Positions 22,232 through 33,461 of a stretch of 64,000 nucleotides of DNA are shown here, piece after piece. This stretch comes from Fragilariopsis cylindrus CCMP1102 (lineage: Eukaryota > Bacillariophyta > Bacillariophyceae > Bacillariales > Bacillariaceae), in NCBI GenBank assembly GCA_900095095.1, contig FMBT01000297.1:62001-126000 (forward strand), in the 5' to 3' direction. The notes below the pieces were generated by a model. The model was not told where the DNA came from. It made no database searches and saw only the letters and a program-made list of their open reading frames with translations. How positions within the stretch are numbered: the stretch's first letter is position 1; every line of letters starts with the position of its first letter. The position numbers and the translations under genes are program-made.

Positions 22232-25200
22232 TTATCTTCGTGCTACAGCAATGGAATGCATTATATCCATAAAACGTGGTGCATAAGCTGATAGACTATC
22301 ATTGATCAAAGTCAAAAAGAAACGTTCGGCTTGCTCATCTGTTAGATCCAACCGGAATCGTTCTTCTACCTTTGCGATTACACCATCTGCATCAGCCGAA
22401 GGATTGTTTGACAAATCTTCGATTCCGGCATCACTCATTAAATGAAGCAAATTCAAGACAAGGCCGGCAGACTTGCGAAGCGCATTAAAGGCCTGACATG
22501 CTAGGGAGCAAAATTGCCTATATTCTGCTGATTCCGAACCTCCCATTCCGTCCACCATTTGTTGTGTTAAACGAAAGGCTGGAGGTAGTGGTTTCGGGTC
22601 TCTCCCGAACATGAATCCAAAGTCGATATGGAAGAATCTTCCAGTTTTGGTTATCATGAGATTATCGAGATGTCTATCGCCAACGCCCATTAGGTATGTG
22701 AGGACGCATCCACCTAAAATACAGGGAATAGAAGTAGAAGAAAAAAATGAGAGAATGGTGATATTATTTTATTCATTCAGGCATTTATTTGGGAAAACAA
22801 TTCTCGTCAGATTCAAGAGAAACAGTACGTACCAGCTACGCTTCGGACAAAATTAGAAATAACATCCGGTCGCACATCGTATTTAGCTCCCTTCTGCGGG
22901 GCATATGACTGGAAGAATTGTAAGATTGAATTATTGTGATTGGCAAGGACTGCGGATAGCGGCATCGATTGTTCAACAAATTCTACGATACCCGAAGATG
23001 GTGAGGTTGCGATGATCGAGTATGGTGTAATACATAGATCTAGAGATACACGCTTAAGTAGACGATCCATTAATTTAGTCATCATCATAGCCAATTGATC
23101 TTGTCTCAAATCGTCTCCTGTCTTCATAAGAACCCTATAGCTTTTGAGCTGGGGAGTTTTTGTCTCGGTGGTATTTCTAGTACTCAGATCTGACGAAGAA
23201 GACGAACACCCCCACGAGTGCTTGTACCCTGCTTATTCGGCACATGTAGACCTTTCGCTGTGATCTGCTGGCTAGTAAAGCAGTTTTTGTCAACGACGTG
23301 TTCCACATTGAATTCAATCAATGCAGGATACACAGCAGATTTGAACACCTTCGCCTTTTCGGGTATTACACTATTGACCATGATTTCGGGAGCACATGGC
23401 ATAGGAAAGGAGATACGGGAGGGACTAGGGCCGTACCCTTCCTTGGCAAGTACGGACCGTATATGCATTTCCTTGGCTATCTGTTTGGCCTTAGAAAGGT
23501 ACGACAATTGAACATCCATGATACCGGAAATGAATGTATCTTGATCACTCAACATGTCCCATACGCTACGGTTTTTCGTCTTCTTGACGACGACGCAGAT
23601 TGTTGTCCGGATGGTGTTTCAGATTCAATCGATGATGACGCCGCATCCATGCCACGGAGTTTGTCCCCCAGCTTAGAGACAGATTCGACGAGTTTGTTGA
23701 CGTGTGACGAGGCACTAGTTCTGGTAGTACTGGATCCACCACTACCACCTCCATCATGATTGTTCTTGTTGCTGTTGCTACTTGTGATGTGAGAGGACTG
23801 CGACGACAACAACAACGACGACGACGATGATGATGATGCTGAAGGATGCTGCAAAGATGTGGGATAGGGAGTACGGGACAACACACGTTCTAGTTCTTCA
23901 AAAATTTCTCGATATCGTGCTCCGTGAGCAGGATCTTGTAATTCCACCTTTAGGTACCAGTACAAATAATTGGCCAATAAAACATTTTTAGATGCCCTCG
24001 TAATCAAAAATGTCGCTAACGATGATTTCTTTTTCTCCACGACCACAACAGCACCTGCAGGACTTTCTTGTTGGATACTGTTTTCAAATTTTAACGCCTG
24101 CACTAATTGTAACAGATACAAATTCAATTCCTCATCAGGAGCTGATGCTAATGTATCTATTGCATACGCACGGACTAAATTTGTGGAATACGCCACCTGC
24201 TTGCCCAATAACTTCAATGCATCCGTGACATCGATCGGACTACGTTTCCTCCATTGTTCTAATAATTCTGCAGCCTGTACGACTTCACTTTCAACCGTCC
24301 AATCAACAGCCAGTAGAAATTTCGTCAATGCACGACGATTATCAACTAAACTGAATCGGAATCTCCATAATAAATCTTTTTCTTCTCGTGTTGGATGATA
24401 GGACGGAGAAGCAATGATCGATGCAAGTTTATCTCGTTGATTCCGATCAGGCTTTAATGCAGGATCAACTAATCCACGAAGTAAGTCATGTGCTAATGTC
24501 CGATACTTATCATCAATTGGATTATCATGTTCATTTTCATAATCTAAAAATGGAATAGTTTCTAATGGATGAAAAGGTGGAGGATCTAATTATTATCACT
24601 ATCGCCAGATTGCTGCTGTTTCTGTTTCTGGCGCTGATAAAGTGCAACATCTAATGGTGTCACCGATCCGGATGGACCCTGTTGTGGTGTTGGATAAAAT
24701 GTTTCCTCATGAAGGACAGGAACATCAAAGAAGGGAATTTCTACAATAAGATAAGCAGATGGTTTTTGGTTGTCGTCTCATCACTATCTCCTCTTTTTCT
24801 TCGCTACTGCTGCTGAAGGAGGATATAATATGATGATGTTCGGATTTTTGTGTCGCTTCTGATAATGTTTGTTCACAATAGTCACGTGCCATTTGATCCA
24901 ACCATGGTACACTCGGTACGTCGTTGAAGTTACTATTACCACCACGCTTGCGTGAAGATGAGGATGCAGATGCAGATGGAGAAGCCTCCCGCCGTCGACC
25001 AAGTCTACTTTTTGTTGCTGCTGTTGCTTTTGTTGTTGTTGCTTGATTTCCTCCTGCACTAACGCTCTTACCGGTATGTTGTTCATCCAATCGATCTAGT
25101 TGTTCTAACATTTTTGAAGCTTTCCAAACCGGATCATCATCATCATCTTGCTGCCATAACGATGAGGAAAAAGGATTCTTCATCGTTCTAGTAGAAGAAT

Positions 25201-26158
25201 CAACAAGTCCCGGATTACTATATTATAATTATTGTGATCTTGTTGGTTATTTTTCTCGTATTTTTTTGGATACAATGGAATTTTATTTAATCCACTACGT
25301 AATTTTCCATATGCATCAAATAATGATATTGTTGCTGTTTCATATAATTTTTACCTTGTATTCCACGAGAACCTGTTAATGTAAATTCTAAATAGGCATC
25401 TCTTGGTAAATCCCTCCATCGTAATGGAATTTGTATCATATACTACTAGAAGATGATGAATTTGAATTGTTAGAATTTTATTTTTGGTGTTGGGAATTAA
25501 CATTGTTGTCCCAACGACAAACATGTGTTGCTTCGATACTGATGGGAAACGACTCCAACTACAACTATTTTTACTATTATTATATATTTTGTCATTGTCG
25601 TTGACGACGTATTCATGTTCATCATGTTCGGTATGGATTGGTATTAACGGTGCTGATTTTGTAGATGACATTACTGGAACCAATTCAAGTCCCGCAAGTC
25701 CACGAACTCCAACATGGACTTGCCAACAATCATTATTATGTTGTTATTATTATTTGTGTAGTCTGTTTGTGCTTGCTGTTGTTGATGTTGGTCGCTACTG
25801 CTGTTGTTGTAATCATACATGTTGTTGTAGTCTCTCGATGATAATAATGCCGATGAGGATGATGCACTTGAAGTACTTGAAGTAGTACTTGTACCATTAC
25901 CATTACTAGTACCAATACATGCCAAAGCAGCACGTACTGATATTGCTACATGAGATGTTTGCGATAAACTTGCATGAGGCATCCAAGAAACGGATGCCCA
26001 AATACGATGATTATGATTCTGATTAGGATTATGTTGCTGCTGCTGCTGCTGCTGCTGCTGTTGTTGTGATTGTGACGACGACGACTGCTGCAACGATTGT
26101 GACGAGATATTATTATTATATTATCGGAACTGCCGCCATCGATATTACGAACCGACAT
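22232..26158 (-). CDS. VPS34: Class III phosphatidylinositol 3-kinase (Vps34), frame breaks present
   Basis: Makes PI3P on endosomes and autophagosomes. In order: a divergent C2 domain (about 26060-24790, with WRDLPRDAYLEFTL and TISLFDAYGKL), the PIK helical domain (about 24560-23900, with ALTKFLLAVDW and LNLYLLQLVQALKFEN), a Ser-rich linker, and the kinase domain (about 23470-22232) with catalytic loop GVGDRHLDN, activation motif HIDFGFMFGRDPKPLPP and C-terminal MDIMHSIAVARR. A secure GT-AG intron lies at 22832-22714; another is likely near 25530-25443. Elsewhere the frame changes about seven times, mostly at homopolymers or trinucleotide runs (near 26115, 25755, 25345, 24760, 24590, 23575, 23210). 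Homology continues across each break. These could be assembly indels, very short introns, or early decay. Start at ATG 26158 is tentative. Confidence 0.85.
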
Positions 26159-26962
26159 GGTTGCTGTGCTTTTAATTCTGATTATTTCTTTAAATGTTGT
26201 ATTTGTTATTTGTTGGTTTAGAGTAGAGACTTTCTGGAAAGAAAAAAAGCACTTTCTTCGTATTATCTTTCTTCTACTTTTTCTGTTCGTTCTACAAACT
26301 ATCATTCAACTCGTTCTCTTTCTCTCACACACGCTCACACACTCATACACACACTTTCTGTTGTTTTGACTGGCTGTATCAAATGGGTAGCTATGTTCTG
26401 GTGTTCTGTTCCTTTTATTGTTCTTGTGTCGTGTCGTGTCGTGAGGGTTGACACAACAAGCGCAAGTTTCTATTTTCTTTGTGATCTTATTTTTGATTTT
26501 TGCATATAAAAATTGAGAGAAACAACACATTTTCTCATAAAACCCTCGATTTTAGTCCCGAGGTGCTTTTGAGTCGTGGGAAGCAATCACTCATCATGGT
26601 ACAATAGAGAGTAAATGAGATTTGCTTTTGCTAACTTTAGTAAGATCCTATTTCTGGTGCACTCTATGGTAGTAACGTTAGTGGTGTGATTTTTTTTGAC
26701 AAATGAACCAATCAAAGGAAGAAACTACCATAAATGGCATCTACTGTGATGCAGATTGAAAGTGATAAGTGAAGTCTAACCACGGAGATTTACCTGAACT
26801 ATATGAGTATAGCATGACTACTACTAGAGGTAAGACCGAAATGAAACTTGACAATTGAACCGCACTACGGTATGAATATGAACCGATATTTTCATTCGTT
26901 CCGTAATCTAGAGGAAAGTACGTTTACTAATGCTATGCATGTAGATTTTATTTATTTTTAAA
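26159..26962. other. Intergenic region
   Basis: No gene supported. A CA/CT-rich stretch at 26320-26360 is probably the Vps34 leader or promoter. Confidence 0.4.
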
Positions 26963-28570
26963 TCATATCGTTGACTTAATTTGTTGCGATTGATTCTCTT
27001 CTTGCTTGGAACGTTTTTTTTCTTGTTTCTTTGCCTCCTTATTTGCCTTCCGTTTTACTTTTCGTATTGCAGCTTTTTCTTCATAACCTGGTTTTTCACG
27101 TGCTGCTTCCATTATCTTATCACGTAAATTTGCACATTTTTCAGCACTTTCTGCTCCATCAATCCAAATGGATTGTAAATATTCGGTTCGTTTCGATACG
27201 TCATAATCTATAATCTTTTTCATTGCCACAATCCGTCGTCCTAAATCATTTGAAAAGGGTTGAAAACAGGAATCAATCAATTCAAGACAATCATGTCTGG
27301 GTAAATCACGATCTTCCTCGAAATCACGAAAGGATGGTATGATATATACCAATCGGCCACCCACCTTTAATGTCGAGGCTGCAACATCCAATAAATCGGA
27401 CATGACATCCGAAACGCTATACGTCTTTGTTTGAGCGATGTGATTATGTCGATTTTCTTCTAACACTGGACGTGGATTATCCAGTTTAGATCCAGTTTGA
27501 CGTGCTCCAGCTCGTATTCCATAGGGTGGATCACATATAATAGCATCGTATAAATGTGGTGCAATGTTTGTAGTAGTTGCAGTTGTAGTAGTAGCAGTAG
27601 TAGATGATGAAATATGTGTCGTCGTCGTCGGTCGATGATGTCTATAATGACGATGATAGAGTGCATTGTCACTTCGTACAATTTCTGGTCGAGGTAATTT
27701 ATAATGATCAAAGTTCTTCCATATTGTTTGATTTCCACCTTTCCCTCGTAATACACGTATGTCAATGTCGGATCCGATACAGTACGCGCCACGCATTGCA
27801 CATGCTAATAAAATACTGCCAGTCCCAACAAATGGATCATATACGATTGATTCTGTCGTTACTTTCCCCAAGGATGTCATTACAAACGACAATTCAGCAT
27901 CCATACTAGTCGGTCCTAGGTATGGACGAGACTTTAACGAATAATGATCGAGTCCACGAGAACCCTCATTGGAACGGATCCGTCCACCCAAAACTCTACC
28001 GAAGTAATATGCAATAGCGTCAGTATTATAGTACGCATCCTTATTATTCTTATTATTCTTTTGTGACGAGGTCATTTCAGTAATATTATTTGAATTATTA
28101 TCATCATCATTATCATCTGACGACGTTTTGTTATTATTATTGTTGTTGTTATTGGTCGCCGCAGTCCTCAATAAGGCACTACCTTTACCGTCTAATTCAA
28201 TTTCACGTATCAGTAAGAATTCTTGTGTTGTTGGATCATCCAACTTCACCGGTCCCTTCAAAGAATCTAATGTATCTTGAAAAGTTTTTCTCATCAAATC
28301 TTGTTCATCTCTTCTTACTTTTGTTCCCAATGTATGAATTGTAAATTTCCATGGCCTTTCTGGATCATCACAAACTAACGGCAAAATACAATCCCGTTGA
28401 AACGATGACGACGATTGCGATGACGAGGACGACTCGACTTCATTGTTATTGGTTTTGCGATTCAACCATTGGAAGGATTGATTGGCACAATCCTTGAGAT
28501 TAGTAGAACTGCAGCCCCATAATTCTACTACCGACTTGACGAGAGTGCATTTATAAAGTACGTCGGCAAT

Positions 28571-28610
<40 letters not shown>

Positions 28611-28966
28611 ACAACTTGGATGCGTGGATCGAATTTAATATTTTTACGTTGTTCCTCGTGTGTTTGTGTCAGTCCCGACCATCGTTTGGCTTCCTCTATT
28701 GGAAATGATAAAATAACGAATGCCCTATTACTTATACTTCTATTAGTTGGAGGAACGGGCAATGGTAGGATTTCACATCCTGATGATGATCCTGATGATG
28801 ATCCCAAATGAATACCATGAGCCTCTAATATTGATTTCAATTCAGCTAATTGAAAATTCAAATGCCGGTATACGAATTCCACTAAGACTAGATATCGTTG
28901 CTGTTGCTGAATTGCGGCCGTCTTGTTCACCACAGGTACGATATGTTCCATTGATATCACCGTCAT
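26963..28966 (-). CDS. TRM11: tRNA (guanine-N2) methyltransferase, Trm11 type
   Basis: Catalytic subunit of the enzyme that methylates G10 of tRNA, working in other eukaryotes with the Trm112 partner. The 667-residue single-exon protein has an N-terminal THUMP-related region (YLVLVEFVYRHLNFQLAELKSIL; then PWKFTIHTLGTKVRR) and a Rossmann methyltransferase domain. SAM-binding motif I reads DPFVGTGSILLACAMRGAY near residue 375, followed by GSDID, and the catalytic motif IV reads ICDPPYGIRAG near residue 478, the DPPYG form shared by Trm11. Low-complexity insertions (a Ser run near residue 128, an Asn/Asp run near 275, a His/Thr/Ser run near 450) make it longer than the 460-residue human protein. 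The C-terminus is a Lys-rich tail. Cytosolic or nuclear; no leader seen. Confidence 0.9.
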
Positions 28967-29174
28967 TGTCGTGTGTGTGTGTATATCACTTATTTCTGTT
29001 TTATTTTTGAATTATTGTGATGGGAGTGGAAAGTTTTACGCCAGAAATTCTTAATTTACAAGAAGAAAAAGTTTTGTGGTTGTTGTGCGAGCGCGGGTTT
29101 TCATGTTTGGGGGACAAATTTGAAAATGGGGGAACCAGACAAAAAAGAAAAGAAAAATAATAAGCAGTAGGAAT

Positions 29175-29276
29175 AACAAGGATGAAGGAGGACTACAAAA
29201 AAGTGGCATACTGCACATCACACGGAACAAGGATGAAGGAGGATTGCAAATATGCGGCATACACATCACACAACCT
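29175..29276. repeat. 51-bp tandem duplication
   Basis: The unit beginning AACAAGGATGAAGGAGGA occurs at 29175 and again at 29226 and continues through a GGCATACnnnACATCACAC tail in both. It lies in the spacer between the peptidase 3' end and the Trm11 start. Confidence 0.75.
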
Positions 29277-29369
29277 TTTACTAATAACAATTACAATACT
29301 AATTTGCTTTAGTGCACGCCGTAAATTCTATCATTATTTTCAACTTCATTAGTCATGATCACTGCAATA

Positions 29370-31998
29370 TTACATGTTATCAATTTCCAATGCAATAGCA
29401 CCTGGAACATCGATACCAAATACCCGACCAAAGAAACTTAATTCACTATCTAATGCATCTTCTCTATTTTCTGCTTTACGGAATCCATGTTGTTCACCTT
29501 CATAAATTTTTAAACAGGATGGTATATTTTTAGCCTTTACAGCCTCATGCATCATAACTGCTTGATTGGGTGGAACGACCTTATCTTCGTCACCCTGAAG
29601 TATCAAAATGGGACAATTAAATTTATCAATATGTTCAATTGGTGACCGATCCTTAAATATTTTTTCATCCTCTGGGTATTTTCCACCAAGTAATCCTTCC
29701 AGGTATCTTGATTCAAACTTATGTGTATCACGTGCTAATGCTGTTAGGTCACCAATTCCGTATAACGAACAACCAGCTTTGAATACATCACGGAATGCTA
29801 ATGCGCCTAATGTAGTGTATCCACCAGCACTACCACCATCAATACATAATCGATTTGCATCAGCCAGTCCTTCATTCACTAAATATTGTGCACCATTGCA
29901 TACATCATCAATATCAACAATACCCCAACTATTACGTAATCGACGACGATATGCTCGTCCATATCCAGTTGAACCACCATAATCGACATCTAATATAGCA
30001 AATCCACGTGACGTCCAGTATTGAATAGCTGCACTGAAAGTTGTACCGGTACAACCTGTTGGACTGTGCAATTACGAGGAGAAGAAGTACGAAAAAGAGA
30101 AAAGGAAGAGAGAGAGAGACGAGAGTGACAGCAAAACCAAAAAATGTGAGTTTTGGAATATTCATTAAATTGGATTGGATTGGAGTGGATGGATATATGT
30201 AGATGACATTTATCTTATAACCAATTCTCTCCTGTGCGTTGCTTCGTTAGTTGTTGTGTTACTTACCCACCGTGTGCCTTCACTAAAAGTGGTGGTGCAC
30301 TTTCAGTTGTACATTTATAGTCACCATTTTTGGGTGGATAATAGTAACCGAATGCAGTACCAAGTGTGGTTGGGAATTCAACTTGTTTCGGTACAGAAAT
30401 AACTGAATCATCAAATTTCAATGTTGAGGAACATGCTAAAATTTTCGCAGGTGTACCATTTGATTTTAGATTCCAATAATAGACACTACTGGGTGTACTA
30501 GGTGAACCACCCATAAAGTATAGATCATTCATAGTATCTGTCGTTGTTCCACCTTGTACTGCACCAAATTGCATTGGTAATCCATCCTTGGACGTATATT
30601 CAATAGTATCAATGGGAGAAGTTGTTCCCGCTATTGGATTCCAATCCATTACATTCGCAACAACTAATACTGATGCACCATCTCTATTAAATGTTGCAAC
30701 TAATCGACCATCCTTTAAAAATGAAAATCCTTGTTGTCCAAGCGCCCATCCAGGAGACGAACCACCAAAGTCCACATCCATTGATAAAACACAATGCTGT
30801 TGTTGCTTTGTTGCTGCTCGTCATCATCATCGTCCATATAAATATTATAATAACCAGATTGGTCTGAAATATAAAATAATTTTCCTGTTATAGGATGAAA
30901 TAATGGTTGAATGATCGATGTATCATCATCATGTCCAGCAACTACTGTTGGTTTGCCATGAGTTTCCCACCACGATGATGGTGACAAAACACTACCACCG
31001 TCTTCATCAATTTCACTTTCAGGTATAATAGGTGGTAATGATACCTTTAATAATTTAGTTGCATCCCATGGCATGTTCGGATGATCCCAAACGATACACG
31101 CCAATGTAGTACCATCCGGTGATAATTTTGGTGCCACAGTAAAATCATATCCTGTCACAATTACTCTTACATTACCGGTGACAACATCTAATGCAACAAT
31201 TTCATTAATAACATCTTTAGGTTCTGCCTTACCATCAGGTCCATGATTTTCTCGAATACAAAAAAGTAAACCACGTTTCTTATCGTATTCACCATCTGCG
31301 TATCGGTATTGATCATCATTTTCACCTGTCGTTGGGACAGCAATTGGATCCGTTTCATCATTATTATTCACTAAATTAATACGAAATAATTTTTGTGTGG
31401 AAAATTCTGTAAAGAATAATGTATCATCAATATCATCATGATCGTCTTTATTTTTACTATCATTATAATTTGTGGTGGAGGCAAATGTCATCGCACCACC
31501 ACCATACTCATGTACACGACTTCTGATATTTGATGTTTTGGGTGTGACATCAATACCATTCCGTTCTGACTTTTCTAGACTAGTAGAAGTTGGATCATAA
31601 CGACATAAGACATTCCGTCCACCTTCTGTACTACGACCTTCGGTCCAATAAATTGTATCCCCTGATCCATGCTTTTCATTCGATGATAAATGTAAATTAC
31701 CAATCCCCACAGATCCAACTGTAATCGATTGACTTGAAATAGGTGATTCCCATGATCCGAATGGACTATCTTTAATAGTAGATGATGATGACATTTTGAG
31801 AGATGATGATGCAGTTGTTTTGATTGCGTTTGCTGTTGGAAGAGCAGGAATGGTAGTAAATGATTTTGTAAATATTGTTGGAATTAACAACAACTGAAGA
31901 GTAAGAAGGCAGGGACGGAGGAGAATGTTGCGTCGATGAGGGAAATTTGAATTTGTTTCTCGTCCAATAGTTTTGAGCATAGACGAAAATAATGGCAT
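29370..31998 (-). CDS. S9-family serine peptidase (prolyl oligopeptidase-like)
   Basis: Predicted acylaminoacyl-/dipeptidyl-peptidase-like enzyme: an N-terminal beta-propeller (about 31700-30270) followed by an alpha/beta-hydrolase catalytic domain. The catalytic Ser lies in GGSAGGY, the Asp in QGDEDKVVPP and the His in GEQHGF, the usual order. A GT-AG intron at 30266-30064 (203 bp) joins VKAHGG to PTGCTGTT in frame, matching the family's HGGP motif. The first ~65 residues are hydrophobic and Thr/Ser-rich (LLLRPCLLTLQLLLIPTIF), so an organelle or secretory leader is possible. In the propeller the frame shifts by one base inside an Asp/Gln repeat near 30785-30825, with homology on both sides (DQSGYYNIY before, MDVDFGGSSPGWALG after) and no GT-AG pair to explain it. 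Assembly indel is the simplest reading. Confidence 0.85.
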
Positions 31999-32396
31999 GA
32001 TCGTTCGTTAATTGGCTGCGTTTAATCAATTAATAAGGTTGCTTTTTGCTTTGGCTGCCTTACTGCTGCCAAAATGATATTAGCTAAGATCGAAGGCAAA
32101 TAAATGTCTAACGAGCTTGTTACAAGATTGATAGCTGCGGTACGGTTAATAATAATCAGTAATCAATGTATAGGTATGGCAATAGAAATAACTGTACAGC
32201 TACTGTAGAATGACGAGAGTGTGTTCCTGCTGTTGTTGAGCGATGACTAGTTCCAAAGTCAGAAACGAAGGAGAAGAACAAACAAGATATGAAAGCAAAA
32301 AAAATCTTCACAACATACTTCTACTTACTGTACTAGTACACTAAATCGTCGTAATAGTACGTCCGTACGTCCGTACGTCCATTCTGTTGTTTTAAT
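31999..32396. other. Divergent intergenic region, left of the transposon
   Basis: Promoter-side spacer of the peptidase gene. A short GTCC/GTAC tandem (GTCCGTACGTCCGTACGTCC) lies at about 32361-32380, next to the transposon target site. Confidence 0.45.
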
Positions 32397-33077
32397 TAGG
32401 GTTTGGAAATTTCACTACTAGCTTAAGTAGGTGAAACTTTCAACCTGAAGTTTCCTGAAGTTTCCATTAGGAATGTAACTAGTGATACAATTTTTTTCAT
32501 TCACTAATTGAAATTTTTCTTCAAGTTTCCAGATCCACTTGCGGGACTCGATTTCTGGTGACTCATTTGGACAATATTTCAGACATATTTCGGACATAAA
32601 TTTAAAGAAAATGTCCCAAAAATGCAAATCCGAGAATAATAACAAAAATATGATATCTGTCGTGTTTTAGAATATCTGTCGTGTTTTAGAAGTGAAATGA
32701 AAATAAAAAGTAATTGTGCGAAAAGTAGGAAAAACCTTGCTTTTTATGTGATTTTGTGTGTTTTCTATGATTTCTTTAAGTAAATCACTTAAAAATCGAT
32801 TAAAAACAACCTAAGTATCAAATTTGGGACAAAGAACAAAATTAAAAACAAGTTTGAGACAAATTTGGGACACATTTCAGACATACTAAAAAAATGTCAC
32901 TAAAAACATAAAACACCACTACGAAGTTTCACTAGAGGTGCGGTTGACTGAAACTTTCGTCTCAATTCGAAATTTCACTTTTTATTTATGAAAATCGTGA
33001 AGTTTCTCTAAACTTCAAAAAATAGGAAAAGTTTCAAAAATATTGAGACGTGGATATATTGAAGTTTCCAAACCCTA
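32397..33077 (+). mobile_element. Non-autonomous hAT-like DNA transposon (MITE), 681 bp
   Basis: The element is bounded by terminal inverted repeats TAGGGTTTGGAAATTTC (left) and TAGGGTTTGGAAACTTC (right, read on the minus strand), 16 of 17 bases identical. It is flanked on both sides by the same 8-bp sequence GTTTTAAT (32389-32396 and 33078-33085), a perfect target-site duplication. An 8-bp duplication and TAGGG ends are typical of the hAT superfamily. Inside, the motif GAAACTTC/GAAGTTTC recurs many times near both ends, as expected of subterminal transposase-binding repeats, and an 18-20-base unit (TATCTGTCGTGTTTTAG) is duplicated near 32653-32690. No open frame of transposase size exists, so it depends on an enzyme supplied elsewhere. 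The intact duplication and ends suggest a fairly recent insertion. Confidence 0.88.
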
Positions 33078-33413
33078 GTTTTAATAGTCGAAACCAACAG
33101 GGCCAGGCAAAGTTACGACTTTCTTAAGCGCATAATGCGCGAACATTAGAGGCATCATCATTGATTCAGCTACCGGTACCGGTGAGATTTTTTTGTTTTT
33201 TTTGTAAGAGGAAAACTTAGAGAGGAGATGATTCTGTTCAAGGTAGTATGATCATAGATCAAAACAGATACGGTAGGCAGATACGGCAGACTACTGAAAT
33301 CTCCTATATATATGCTCTCTATTATTTGCGGGGGTGTCAAAGTTGTATAGCATCGAGTGTAAGTAAGGCTTTGTGTACTCGGATCAACCTACCGATATAA
33401 TAACGAAAGGGAC

Positions 33414-33461
33414 AACACAACACAACACAACACAACGATATATCAATCAATCACAGAAAAT
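33414..33461 (+). promoter_or_regulatory. ACAAC-repeat leader before ORC5
   Basis: Four or five ACAAC units (33414-33436) followed by ATCAATCAATC lie directly ahead of the start codon. Similar A/C-rich short-repeat leaders precede sulfite reductase, the 20713 gene and the rhomboid gene. They are probably unstructured 5' untranslated sequence. Confidence 0.4.
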
